A stretch of DNA of 64,000 nt, from the NCBI RefSeq assembly GCF_001458215.1, contig NZ_CYTW01000006.1, forward strand, positions 1-64,000. Direction: 5' to 3'. Origin of the DNA: Shimia thalassica (GTDB lineage Bacteria; Pseudomonadota; Alphaproteobacteria; Rhodobacterales; Rhodobacteraceae). Position 1 is the first letter of the stretch; every line of letters starts with the position of its first letter. This document shows positions 56,333-64,000 of the stretch, in pieces. The notes below the pieces were generated by a model that was not told the origin of the DNA, made no database searches, and saw only the letters and a program-made list of their open reading frames with translations. The translations under genes and the position numbers were made by a program.

Positions 56333-57444
56333 AGTGGTTGGTAACGGGCGTACTGGTTTTTGTCGCACAACTCTGCATTTGCGTGCCCTACGCAGCCGCA
56401 GATCGTATACGCATCAAGGATCTGGTTGAAATTGACGGCGTGCGCGGGAACGATCTTGTTGGATACGGTCTCGTGGTGGGGCTGAATGGAACCGGGGATG
56501 GACTAAGAAATGCACCGTTCACCGAAGAGATGATGTCGAACATCCTCGAACGGTTGGGCGTAAATGTTACTGGCGAACAGTTTCGACCGAAAAATGTGGC
56601 TGCGGTTTTTGTGACGGCAACACTTCCGGCCTTTGCGCGCGCGGGCGGGAAAATAGATGTGACGGTTTCCGCAATCGGCGATGCAAAAAGCCTTTTGGGT
56701 GGAACGCTTATCATGACGCCCCTGAACGCCGCAGATGGCCAGATTTATGCCGTCGCTCAAGGCACCATAATCGCAGGAGGGGTCTCGGCCGAAGGTGATG
56801 CTGCAACAGTTGTTAAAGGCGTTCCGACATCAGGTTCAATACCGGCCGGGGGGCGGGTCGAACGAGAAGTCGATTTTACATTTGAAAACCTGAGTGTTTT
56901 GCGAATTGCGTTGAGAGAACCCGATTTTACGACTGCAGCAAGAATTGAAGGTGCGATCAACAGCAACTTCGGTCGACGCATTGCTTTGATGACAGATCCC
57001 GGGACAGTAAGGCTCAATCTGGAAGCCTCCGGAATGGCTTCGGTGGCACATGCTCTGGGCCGCATCGAAAACATTTATGTCGAACCAGAACGAAAGGCGC
57101 GCGTGGTTGTCGATCAACGGTCCGGAACAATCGTCATGGGAGAAGATGTTCGCATATCGCGCGTGGCCGTCGCGCAAGGGAACTTAACATTGCGGATTCA
57201 GGAAAAACCACTGGCGGTTCAGCCGAACCCGTTTTCTGATGGGCAAACAGTGGTGGTGCCCAGATCTACCGCCGAGCTGGATGAAGAAGAAGGTACCGGG
57301 CTTGCAGAAATTTCAGGGTCCACATCTCTGAGCGAAGTTATTCACGGGTTGAATGCGCTTGGCGTCCCTCCGAGAGATATGATCGACATTCTCAAAACAA
57401 TTAAGGCAGCCGGCGCACTGCACGCAGAGTTTGTAGTGAGATAA
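56329..57444 (+). CDS. flgI: Flagellar P-ring protein FlgI
   Basis: A 371-residue periplasmic protein with a signal peptide (about residues 1-24, ending AAA). The mature part has the highly conserved RIKDLVEIDGVRGNDLVGYGLVVGLNGTGD start, LVGGTLIMTPLNAADGQIYAVAQG, and the C-terminal SLSEVIHGLNALGVPPRDMIDILKTIKAAGALHAEFVV end; both ends are as expected for a full-length gene. It forms the ring in the peptidoglycan layer around the rod. It is the last gene of the plus-strand run and faces fliP. Confidence 0.95.
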   Translation: MKWLVTGVLVFVAQLCICVPYAAADRIRIKDLVEIDGVRGNDLVGYGLVVGLNGTGDGLRNAPFTEEMMSNILERLGVNVTGEQFRPKNVAAVFVTATLPAFARAGGKIDVTVSAIGDAKSLLGGTLIMTPLNAADGQIYAVAQGTIIAGGVSAEGDAATVVKGVPTSGSIPAGGRVEREVDFTFENLSVLRIALREPDFTTAARIEGAINSNFGRRIALMTDPGTVRLNLEASGMASVAHALGRIENIYVEPERKARVVVDQRSGTIVMGEDVRISRVAVAQGNLTLRIQEKPLAVQPNPFSDGQTVVVPRSTAELDEEEGTGLAEISGSTSLSEVIHGLNALGVPPRDMIDILKTIKAAGALHAEFVVR

Positions 57445-57533
57445 GTTTTGGGAAAGGCCCTACATGAAGGCCATCCCGGGGTTGTTCGTAACCGAGGGGC
57501 GCGCATTGTTGGTGATTTAGAGGGGAATGAGTC

Positions 57534-57589
57534 CGAGGGAAAACCCTCGTTGGTGAGAGTACGTGCTGAAAGCAGTCGATGCTAGCACG
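57534..57589. terminator. Hairpins between convergent flgI and fliP
   Basis: Two hairpins lie in the 159-base convergent gap. CGAGGG-AAAA-CCCTCG (57534-57549) is a tight 6-bp stem with a four-base loop. CGTGCT (57562-57567) pairs with AGCACG (57584-57589). Neither has a long T-run, so termination, possibly bidirectional, is only likely. The remainder of the gap shows nothing else recognisable. Confidence 0.45.
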
Positions 57590-57603
57590 CTTAGAAAGCG
57601 AAC

Positions 57604-58344
57604 TCAGAAGTATCCTCTGACCAGGCTTCCCGCTACGAGGCTCCAGCCATCTGCCAAAACAAAAAAACCAAGTTTGAACGGCAGAGAAACGATCGCTGGT
57701 GGGACCATCATCATCCCCATGGACATGAGAATGGCGGCGACTACGAGGTCAATAACCAGAAATGGCAAAAACAGGATGAAACCGATCTGAAACGCACGTG
57801 ACACCTCTGAAATCATGAAGCTCGGAAGCAGCACAGACAAAGGAGGGTCCGAGACGATTTCTGCCGAGACGGTGTCTACGCGTAAGCTGGCCATGTTCAG
57901 CAAAGTAACCTGGTCGACGCGTGAAGACATGAATGCCTGAAACGGCTGCAATACACGTTCAATCGCAACATCCTGAGAAATGGCATCATCAAGAAAAGGC
58001 GTGACGCCCGTTGCCCAAGCTGAGCTGAAAACCGGCTCCATTACAAAATACGTTAAGAAAAGTGACAGGCTCACGATTAGCATGTTTGGAGGTGATTGCT
58101 GTAGCCCGATGGCCTGACGTAAAATTGACAGAACGGTTAAGATAAACGGAAAGCACGTTAGCATGATTGCAATGCCGGGCGCGAGGCTAAGCAAGGTGAT
58201 CAACAAAAATAGTTGAATACTGGTTTTGGCAATGGACCCTTCTTCACCCATCGAGATCGATATGCTTTGGGCGATGCCTTCATTTGGACCGCAGACGAAA
58301 AAGCACGCAAGCAACAGAATGAAAAGAGTGCCGTTCTTCATCAT
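57604..58344 (-). CDS. fliP: Flagellar export apparatus protein FliP
   Basis: A 246-residue inner-membrane component of the flagellar type III export gate. It has an N-terminal signal sequence and the near-invariant motifs LLSLAPGIAIMLTCFPFILTVLSILRQAIG, QSPPNMLIVSLSLFLT, LLPSFMISEVSRAFQIGF and LPFLVIDLVVAAILMSMGMMMVPP. Its start overlaps the fliN stop (ATGA). It ends the minus-strand operon fliF-fliH-fliN-fliP. Confidence 0.96.
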   Translation of the reverse strand: MMKNGTLFILLLACFFVCGPNEGIAQSISISMGEEGSIAKTSIQLFLLITLLSLAPGIAIMLTCFPFILTVLSILRQAIGLQQSPPNMLIVSLSLFLTYFVMEPVFSSAWATGVTPFLDDAISQDVAIERVLQPFQAFMSSRVDQVTLLNMASLRVDTVSAEIVSDPPLSVLLPSFMISEVSRAFQIGFILFLPFLVIDLVVAAILMSMGMMMVPPAIVSLPFKLGFFVLADGWSLVAGSLVRGYF

Positions 58345-58610
58345 TCGATTCCGTTTGGAAGATTCGAGATTTCAGTCAAGCGAACGGCGAGTTGTCCCTC
58401 GTTCGGCCCGTCCAATTCTTCCAACTGCCCTTTGGCAATCAAACGTTCTCCGATGTAAAGCTCGACGGGGTCATCTACTTTCCTGTCGAGATTGAGAACG
58501 GCGTTTGTTTTGAGGTCGAGTAAGTCTCCGATTGATGGCCGCGCCTTGCCAACCGAAACAGTAACTTCAATGGGAACAGTGCTAAACAGGTTCGGGGTTT
58601 CATGGCTCAT
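58341..58610 (-). CDS. fliN: Flagellar motor switch protein FliN
   Basis: An 89-residue protein consisting of little more than the SpoA fold: VPIEVTVSVGKARPSIGDLLDL, LNLDRKVDDPVELYIGERLIAKGQLEE, and AVRLTEI. It is shorter than the 137-residue enteric FliN because the N-terminal extension is missing, which is common in alphaproteobacteria. It forms the C-ring base that binds the export ATPase complex and helps switch rotation. It overlaps fliH and fliP by four bases each. Confidence 0.92.
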   Translation of the reverse strand: MSHETPNLFSTVPIEVTVSVGKARPSIGDLLDLKTNAVLNLDRKVDDPVELYIGERLIAKGQLEELDGPNEGQLAVRLTEISNLPNGIE

Positions 58611-59212
58611 TGGCTGCCCTTCTTCGTTTTATGGCGTGTGTGTACGTCGAATGCTTCGATGGATTTCTCAAGCTCGGCCAACAGTTCATCCAGATCGATT
58701 TGCTGCTCTCGGCCGGAAAAGTTTATGTGGGCTTGACCCGGACTCAACGAAGCGTCTCCTGTAACAAGGACTGGGAAAGCGAGGTTTTCAGGAAGCAACT
58801 CTGAAACCGCCACCACTTCTGTGGAGGCAACTGAGATTCTCACATCTTTGTTGCTGTTGGTCTCGGCAAGCAGCAACAACTGTTCGACTAGCCGTTCGCC
58901 CATCGAGCGATAGGCAACCTTAGGCAAAAGGGTTCGCACAACGGCATCTAGAACCGGACCCAGATCTGCCAGAATAGATGTTTTGGCATCATGGTATGTA
59001 AAGGTCAGCTCTTGCAGGTTGCCCGCCAAAGCTGCTGAGACGTGCGCTTTTTCTTCGGCTTTTGCACGAATGGCATCTTCCCAACCAGCTTTGTAGCCCT
59101 GCTCGAAAGAATCCAGCAATTCGTCGTCCCGAGCACTTGCGGGATCGTCCTGATCTGATGGGGTGGGCTGTTCTACACAAAAGTTTTCAAGCAGGTTCGC
59201 AATTGTTTTCAA
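58607..59212 (-). CDS. fliH: Flagellar assembly protein FliH
   Basis: A 201-residue cytoplasmic protein. The SFEQGYKAGWEDAIRAKAEE segment is the characteristic helical GxxxG-like region of FliH, followed by a C-terminal domain resembling ATP-synthase delta/E subunits. FliH holds the FliI ATPase at the C-ring. The identification rests on these features and on the position between fliF and fliN; overall sequence conservation in this family is low. It overlaps both neighbours by four bases. Confidence 0.78.
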   Translation of the reverse strand: MKTIANLLENFCVEQPTPSDQDDPASARDDELLDSFEQGYKAGWEDAIRAKAEEKAHVSAALAGNLQELTFTYHDAKTSILADLGPVLDAVVRTLLPKVAYRSMGERLVEQLLLLAETNSNKDVRISVASTEVVAVSELLPENLAFPVLVTGDASLSPGQAHINFSGREQQIDLDELLAELEKSIEAFDVHTRHKTKKGSQ

Positions 59213-60828
59213 TTGGTTTCCTCACGTTCATTCATCCAGCTTCGCAAAATCTCAACGGTTTCCTCCTGTCGGTCTGCGATCAGGGCGCGCAGCCTCTCGA
59301 CGGGAGTGTGAGTAGGGTCGGTGATTTGCGAAATCTGTGCTGTGGCAGGGGTAGAATAGTCATCGTTCGTAAGAACCTCTCCCTGAGACACTTCTTGAGG
59401 AAGAGATGTTTGACGCGCGATCTCAATTTTCTCTTGAGGCTCTTCCGCGTTTCGCGACAGCAACGGCGTAGCAGAAGGCGAGTCTTGGGGGCGCTGCGAG
59501 AGGATTGGCTTGAGAACAAAAATGCCCAAGAGCAAAGTGATAAAACCCAATACTGAAATCTGGGCCAGTGAGTTTGTATCGAGTTTCCCCCATCCCCAAA
59601 ACGCGCTTTTCGACACCGTGGCTGTTTGGGAATGCCCTTGGAATGGAAGGGATTTGAGGGTTACGACATCCCCCCTTTCGGCATCAAATCCAATCGCAGA
59701 TTCTACGAGTTCCCGCATCGCGTCGAGTTCTTCCGGCGCCCGCTGAGCGATGATCACTTCGCCCTCAGGTCCAATAGATTGTGCTTCATTGACGAGGACA
59801 GCCACGGAAATCTTCCGGATTGCTCCGGGGTTTCGAACCAGTTCCCTTTGTGTTTCTGAAACCTCATAGTTAATGCGTTCACGGGTTTCACTGTCCTGAT
59901 TGGTCGAACTTTCATCCCCTGCCGCATCTCCATCTGGAAGGTTTGATGCAACAGTGACCGCCTGTCGCCCGGTGTTTTGTGAGTTTGTGCTTCGCTCTTC
60001 TGAGTCTGTGCTGATCGCTACTCTGCTGGAAGGATCAAAGATGCGTTCGTGGATGGTTTCAGTTTCCATGGCCGTATCGACGGTCACCTCGACCACCGCA
60101 TTTCCAACGCCCACGCGGGCTTCGAGAAGGCGTTGAATGCTTTCTTTCAGGGTCTGGGATTTGTCGAATGCGCCATTGTCCGCATGAGCTGCATCTGATC
60201 CGCCAATAATGCCAAGTTGACTGTCTATTACGGTGACGTCTTCAGGGGACATGCCCGAAACGGCCGATGCGATCAGAAAGCGAAGCGCGCGGGCATAATT
60301 CGGATCGATTGCACCCATCGTCGCAACAACAGAGACAGATGCCGTCGGTTTCAAGGTTCTTTGAAACGGGGTCTTGCCAGTGTTTGAAATGTGCACGCGC
60401 GCGGAAGAGATTTGTGAGCTGGCGAGAATTGTGCGCGCCAACTCACCCTCTTTGGCACGCCAATACGCAGCATCGAACATTTGTGACGTGGTGCCAAATC
60501 CCGAAAGCGAATCAAGCAGTTCGTACCCTTGGCCATTGTTAGAGGGGAGGCCTTCGCTCGCCAGAGTCATGCGTAGTTCGTCCCTGGTTTCAATCGGAAC
60601 ATAGATACCGTCGCCGCGAACGTCATAAGAGATACCGCGCTGTTCAAGGGCGCTTACCACTTCGCCTGCGGGCCTTCCCTCCAGCCCGCCATAAAGCAGG
60701 GCCATATTGGGGGCACTTGCGATCGATACAGCGGCAACAATCGCTGTCACGATCATCGCGGAAACAGCCCCAAGCAACACACGTCGCCGAAGATCCAAAG
60801 AAGACCAGAGTGTAAGTAGCTGCTGCAC
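59209..60828 (-). CDS. fliF: Flagellar MS-ring protein FliF
   Basis: A 539-residue inner-membrane ring protein. The first transmembrane helix is at about residues 18-42, followed by ring-building domains (NMALLYGGLEGRPAGEVVSALEQRGISYDV, SQISSARVHISNTGKTPFQR, ARALRFLIASAVSGMSPEDVTVID). The second helix is near residue 430, and a cytoplasmic tail binds FliG. I prefer the GTG at 60828 over the ATG at 60870 because GGAGGG lies five bases before it. The resulting N-terminus (VQQLLTLWSSLDLRRRVLL) is typical, and the 14 extra residues are unlike FliF. It starts the minus-strand operon and is divergent from fliL. Confidence 0.92.
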   Translation of the reverse strand: MQQLLTLWSSLDLRRRVLLGAVSAMIVTAIVAAVSIASAPNMALLYGGLEGRPAGEVVSALEQRGISYDVRGDGIYVPIETRDELRMTLASEGLPSNNGQGYELLDSLSGFGTTSQMFDAAYWRAKEGELARTILASSQISSARVHISNTGKTPFQRTLKPTASVSVVATMGAIDPNYARALRFLIASAVSGMSPEDVTVIDSQLGIIGGSDAAHADNGAFDKSQTLKESIQRLLEARVGVGNAVVEVTVDTAMETETIHERIFDPSSRVAISTDSEERSTNSQNTGRQAVTVASNLPDGDAAGDESSTNQDSETRERINYEVSETQRELVRNPGAIRKISVAVLVNEAQSIGPEGEVIIAQRAPEELDAMRELVESAIGFDAERGDVVTLKSLPFQGHSQTATVSKSAFWGWGKLDTNSLAQISVLGFITLLLGIFVLKPILSQRPQDSPSATPLLSRNAEEPQEKIEIARQTSLPQEVSQGEVLTNDDYSTPATAQISQITDPTHTPVERLRALIADRQEETVEILRSWMNEREETN

Positions 60829-60883
60829 GTTTCCCTCCGAAAGCTGCCAAAATCGACTGCCCGGCAACATTCCCTGATCAGGC

Positions 60884-60898
60884 TTAACAATCGGTTAG
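60884..60898 (+). promoter_or_regulatory. CtrA-like box between fliF and fliL
   Basis: TTAA (60884-60887), seven bases, TTAG (60895-60898), seven of eight matches to the CtrA consensus. It lies 45 bases before the fliL start and 56 bases before the fliF start, so one site could serve both divergent flagellar operons. Confidence 0.5.
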
Positions 60899-60942
60899 TG
60901 AGTAAATGCAAATATGGGTTTGTCGAAGAAACGGATCTGGAA

Positions 60943-61431
60943 ATGGCGACCACAACTGAACCTGAAAATTTGGAACCCGCTCGTGGATCTAAACGTCCCC
61001 TGTATCTGGGGTTATTTCTGGCAGTCCTCGGCGGCGGAGGGGCGTTTTACGCAATGTATTCGGACCTGCTGTTCGGTGATGAGACAAAAAGCGCCAAGGT
61101 GGAAGCACAAGTCGAGGCAGCGCCAATGCCAGATGTGGCGTTTGTGCCCATCGACCCGCTTGTTGTTTCTCTTGGTCCAAACGCAATCAACCGCCACCTG
61201 CGTTTTCGCGCACAGCTCGAAGTCGTGCCTGCTCATGAGCAGGACGTGATCCATCTACTGCCGCGTATTGTGGATGTTTTGAACAACTACCTTCGTGCAT
61301 TGGAGGCATCTGACATCGAACAGCCCGCCGCCCTCATGAATTTGCGGGCACAGATGTTGCGAAGGGTGCAAATCGTGGTCGGCCCGGGGCGTGTGAACGA
61401 TTTGCTGGTCATGGAATTCGTATTGAAATGA
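60943..61431 (+). CDS. fliL: Flagellar basal-body protein FliL
   Basis: A 162-residue inner-membrane protein with one N-terminal helix (PLYLGLFLAVLGGGGAFYAMY) and a periplasmic FliL domain (FVPIDPLVVSLG, LRFRAQLEV, VDVLNNYLR, LLVMEFVLK). FliL supports stator function under load. I use the ATG at 60943 (GGA seven bases before it); a GTG 15 codons upstream is possible but would overlap the CtrA-like box. It opens the operon with a small protein, motE and motA. Confidence 0.85.
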   Translation: MATTTEPENLEPARGSKRPLYLGLFLAVLGGGGAFYAMYSDLLFGDETKSAKVEAQVEAAPMPDVAFVPIDPLVVSLGPNAINRHLRFRAQLEVVPAHEQDVIHLLPRIVDVLNNYLRALEASDIEQPAALMNLRAQMLRRVQIVVGPGRVNDLLVMEFVLK

Positions 61432-61441
61432 AGGTGAGTCA

Positions 61442-61813
61442 ATGGAACTGATTGCTGATGCTCTCTTGATTGCTGGCGCTATCGGAGCGGGGGTATATTG
61501 TCTCGTGCTTGGTCGTCGTCTTGCGCGATTTAACAATCTGGAAACTGGCGTCGGAGGCGCGGTCGCAGTTTTGTCCGCTCAGGTGGATGATTTGACCAAA
61601 GCGCTTGAATCGGGACAACAAGCGGCGAATCTGTCCGCTGAGAAATTGTCAGATTTGACACAGCGTGCGGATGCATCGGCCAAGAAGTTGGAGCTTCTTG
61701 TTGCGTCGATGCATGATTTGCCCCAACAGAAAGAGCAGGCTGTTGAGTTGGATCCGCGTCAAGAAGCAGTTTTCGTTCGCCATTTTGCCCCGGAAGTTGG
61801 AGCAGGAGAATGA
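61442..61813 (+). CDS. Small membrane-anchored coiled-coil protein of the flagellar operon
   Basis: A 123-residue protein with one N-terminal hydrophobic segment (about residues 3-24) followed by a predicted coiled coil (about 40-100) and an acidic tail. Short anchored proteins of this kind occur in alphaproteobacterial flagellar operons (compare the DUF6468 type), but the match here is by position and layout only. It lies ten bases after fliL and overlaps motE by four bases, so a motor-related role is likely. Function is unknown. Confidence 0.65.
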   Translation: MELIADALLIAGAIGAGVYCLVLGRRLARFNNLETGVGGAVAVLSAQVDDLTKALESGQQAANLSAEKLSDLTQRADASAKKLELLVASMHDLPQQKEQAVELDPRQEAVFVRHFAPEVGAGE

Positions 61814-62409
61814 CCAAGGCTTCCGCGCAGAAAAAGCTTCGAAAAAGACGCGGAAGCCTGTCTTTGGTTGCGGTTTTCTTGTTTGCCTCCGCAGCTATCA
61901 GAATTGGAACTGAAGCCGGACAAGCCTTTGCGCGTGAAGCACCTTTGGAAGAGGCACCTGAACTGTCCGGTCAGCAACTCCAAAGTTGCGAAACGCGTGA
62001 AGATCTCGAAAAGATGCTCGACATGTTTGCACAGCGTGACACGGCTCTTCGTCAACAAGAGGAAGCCATCAACATGCGTTCGGTTGCGATATCGCTGGCA
62101 GACGAAAAAATTGACGCAAAACTGGAAGAACTGAAGCGCGCCGAAGATAGTTTGCGAGAGATGGTGGCCTATGCCTCAACTGCGGCTGAAAAGGACATTA
62201 GCCGGCTGACCGAAGTTTATGAAACAATGAAGCCCAAAGAAGCAGCAGCTTTGTTTGAAGAAATGGCGCCTGAATTCGCCGCCGGGTTTCTCGGAAGAAT
62301 GCGACCGGAAGCGGCCGCTGGCATTATGGCGGGATTGTCCCCGCAGGTTGCCTATACCGTCAGTGTGGTCCTTGCAGGCCGCAACGCGAATGCACCCAAA
62401 AACAAATGA
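61810..62409 (+). CDS. MotE-like flagellar motor chaperone
   Basis: A 199-residue protein with an N-terminal hydrophobic signal or anchor (about residues 17-35), a long coiled coil (about 60-130) and a C-terminal MgtE-N-like segment (MKPKEAAALFEEMAPEFAAG ... AGLSPQ). This layout matches MotE, which in rhizobia stabilises the periplasmic motor protein MotC, and relatives found beside motA in roseobacters. It overlaps the preceding gene by four bases and precedes motA. The name is assigned by domain layout. Confidence 0.75.
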   Translation: MTKASAQKKLRKRRGSLSLVAVFLFASAAIRIGTEAGQAFAREAPLEEAPELSGQQLQSCETREDLEKMLDMFAQRDTALRQQEEAINMRSVAISLADEKIDAKLEELKRAEDSLREMVAYASTAAEKDISRLTEVYETMKPKEAAALFEEMAPEFAAGFLGRMRPEAAAGIMAGLSPQVAYTVSVVLAGRNANAPKNK

Positions 62410-62538
62410 GGCTGCTCAGAATTTCTTAATTGCTTGATGGGAAAGTGAAAAAGAACAGTTTTTCATTTGGACCAGCCATGCGTTTCGGCCTCTTGGAAAA
62501 TTTTTCACGTTCGAGTCGTCATTAGGCAGGAGAGAAAT

Positions 62539-63408
62539 GTGATTGGACTCATCGGTATAGTAACTATCTTTGTGATGGTTTTTGGAGGGTATCTGGCTGC
62601 CGGCGGTAAGTTCGCAATTATTCTCAAATCACTTCCGTTTGAAATGATGATGATCGGCGGGGCTGCAATTGGCGCCTTTTTGATCAGCAACGATATGCAT
62701 GCCATCAAACACACTGCAAAAGATATCGGAAAGGTGTTCAAAGGTCCGAAGTGGAAACCGGAAGACTACAAAGACTTGCTATGCCTTTTGTACGAACTGA
62801 TCCGGCTGGCAAAACAAAACCCGGTCGCGATTGAGCAGGAAATCGAGGAGCCGGAAAGTTCCAAGATATTTAGTAAATACCCAAAAATACTGGAAGATTC
62901 CGAAGCAATCGCGCTGATTGCTGATACGCTGCGGTCGGCATCGATGAATTACGACGACCCTCTCCAGGTTGAAGAGGTTCTGGAAAAACGTATGGAGACG
63001 AATCTGCAGAATGCGATGCACTCCAGCCATGCTCTTCAAACCGTTGCAGATGGCTTGCCCGCGCTTGGCATCGTGGCTGCGGTTCTTGGTGTCATCAAAA
63101 CAATGGGATCAATTGACCAGCCTCCGGAAATCTTGGGAAAGATGATCGGTGGGGCGTTGGTGGGAACCTTTCTCGGCGTCTTTCTTGCATACGGACTGGT
63201 CGGGCCTTTTGCTTCCAAAGTTCGCGCGGTTGTTGAGGAAGATAGTCATTTTTACCAACTGATACGCGAAGTTCTGGTGGCAAATTTGCATAGTCATGCT
63301 GCGAATATTTGCATCGAAGTCGGTCGGCAAAACACTCCTGCGCATTGCCGACCAAAATTTGCCGATCTGGAAGACGCCCTGAAGGCCGTCAAGAAAGAAG
63401 CCGCATGA
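62539..63408 (+). CDS. motA: Flagellar motor stator protein MotA
   Basis: A 289-residue four-helix stator subunit. IGLIGIVTIFVMVFGGYLAAGG is the first helix, the cytoplasmic loop includes YELIRLAKQNP, and the conserved prolines occur in LPALGIVAAVLGVIKTMG and GLVGPFASKV. It conducts protons with MotB. The start is GTG at 62539, supported by AGGAGAG seven bases upstream; an ATG two bases earlier is out of frame. The 129 bases before it hold no gene but may hold a promoter. It overlaps the next gene by four bases. Confidence 0.93.
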   Translation: MIGLIGIVTIFVMVFGGYLAAGGKFAIILKSLPFEMMMIGGAAIGAFLISNDMHAIKHTAKDIGKVFKGPKWKPEDYKDLLCLLYELIRLAKQNPVAIEQEIEEPESSKIFSKYPKILEDSEAIALIADTLRSASMNYDDPLQVEEVLEKRMETNLQNAMHSSHALQTVADGLPALGIVAAVLGVIKTMGSIDQPPEILGKMIGGALVGTFLGVFLAYGLVGPFASKVRAVVEEDSHFYQLIREVLVANLHSHAANICIEVGRQNTPAHCRPKFADLEDALKAVKKEAA

Positions 63409-64000
63409 GATTGTTTGCCGGATTGATCGTGTTTCTCTTGTCTCTGGCCCCAACGGTGTCTGCGTCAGAAATTGTTGTGAAATCTGGAGAACACGCGGAC
63501 TTTACCAGAATTGTGGTTACCTTGCCCAAGGCCAGCACCAGCTGGAGCTTTTTACCGAAGGGTGCAAACTATGTCCTCAAAGTTAATGAGCCAGATCCAA
63601 CATTCGAAATTTCGACTGTGTTTGACCGCATTCCACGAAGTCGCCTTACGTCTTTAAACCCAGGTAGTTCACCTGAAAGTCTAGAGTTCGAATTGGGATG
63701 TGAATGTGAAGCCATCGCCAAAAAGTACGACGGCAGGTTCATCGTCATCGATATCAAATCAATTGAGAAAACAGAAAAGGAAAGGCTGCGTTTGACGGCG
63801 CCTTTGTCTCTAGCGACGGCAAATTCCTCGTTGCGATTGCTGAACCAGCTTCAGGCGGCAAAACAGTCTCAAAAAGATACCCTAGCCGCCGATAGCCTCA
63901 AACAAGAAGTTTTATCAATTACTCCACATTTGAATACGGATCGAAACCAAAGTCTTTCGCAAACAGCGCTTGTCGAAAAAATTGCCAAAGCGGCAAGCCG
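63405..64000 (+). CDS. Exported protein of the flagellar operon, AMIN-like N-terminus (partial)
   Basis: The frame starts at an ATG overlapping the motA stop (ATGA) and stays open to the window end (198 codons). It has a signal peptide (RLFAGLIVFLLSLAPTVSA, cleavage near residue 20). The mature N-terminus, IVVKSGEHADFTRIVVTLP followed by an alternating hydrophobic stretch to about residue 120, resembles periplasmic AMIN-type beta domains. A polar, helix-prone region follows. Its place right after motA suggests a periplasmic motor or stator partner, possibly a counterpart of rhizobial MotC. No confident family assignment can be made. Confidence 0.7.
   Translation, partial: MRLFAGLIVFLLSLAPTVSASEIVVKSGEHADFTRIVVTLPKASTSWSFLPKGANYVLKVNEPDPTFEISTVFDRIPRSRLTSLNPGSSPESLEFELGCECEAIAKKYDGRFIVIDIKSIEKTEKERLRLTAPLSLATANSSLRLLNQLQAAKQSQKDTLAADSLKQEVLSITPHLNTDRNQSLSQTALVEKIAKAAS

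Noticed and set aside
57534..57589. Small RNA gene between flgI and fliP
   Set aside because: The hairpins are more simply explained as termination of convergent operons; no promoter is apparent.
1..64000. tRNA genes, rRNA, insertion sequences, prophage or integrase genes
   Set aside because: Looked for on both strands; no cloverleaf-ending GTTCRA motifs in a plausible setting, no transposase or integrase families and no terminal inverted repeats were recognised.

Overview
This window looks like chromosomal DNA of a marine alphaproteobacterium of the Roseobacter group (Rhodobacteraceae). The evidence is the mid-50s G+C feel, a TakP-type TRAP transporter beside a quinone-linked D-lactate dehydrogenase, a monomeric isocitrate dehydrogenase, an RTX/Hint secreted protein, and a flagellar cluster laid out motB-flgE-flgK-flgL-flgI / fliP-fliN-fliH-fliF / fliL-motE-motA. 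The genus assignment is inferred from gene families, not from a marker gene.

Layout. (1) 1-6134: a putative lactate or 2-oxo/hydroxy acid uptake and oxidation operon on the minus strand (substrate-binding protein, fused TRAP permease, dld, then the first codons of a biotin carboxylase). It is divergent from a FadR-type GntR regulator, and two inverted repeats in the shared region are candidate operators. (2) 6324-8537: isocitrate dehydrogenase with its own terminator. (3) 8719-11349: an RTX protein ending in a Hint domain. (4) 11412-46088: a large exopolysaccharide (EPS) locus with all the cytoplasmic and inner-membrane parts of a Wzx/Wzy pathway: priming sugar transferase, flippase, polymerase, Wzz-like chain-length protein, CpsD-like ATPase and five glycosyltransferases. 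It also encodes sugar-modifying dehydrogenases and epimerases, an acyltransferase, and a secreted SGNH/glycoside-hydrolase/RTX protein. No Wza-type outer-membrane exporter is in the window. (5) 46129-51389: tamB and tamA on the minus strand. (6) 51631-64000: flagellar and motor genes.

The most notable part is 16672-29487. Inside the EPS locus lies an overlapping cassette of a one-module PKS (KS-AT-KR-DH-ACP-TE), a glycosyltransferase, a one-module NRPS and a phosphopantetheinyl transferase. The NRPS is built as formyltransferase - degenerate condensation remnant - adenylation domain interrupted by a luciferase-like monooxygenase - PCP. Its hand-read specificity residues resemble a glycine code. 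The NRPS has no thioesterase, the PKS has one, and the four genes overlap by 1-4 bases between flippase and Wzz genes. The simplest reading is that the cluster makes a small formylated, oxidised aminoacyl-polyketide that decorates the polysaccharide or is joined to its repeat unit. This is an inference from gene order and domains.

Many genes in the EPS locus are translationally coupled through ATGA, TGATG, GTGA or TTGA junctions, and several use GTG or TTG starts. Two near-consensus CtrA boxes (TTAA-N7-TTAG and TTAG-N7-TTAA) lie in the flagellar promoter regions. I saw no tRNA, rRNA, CRISPR array, insertion sequence or prophage.
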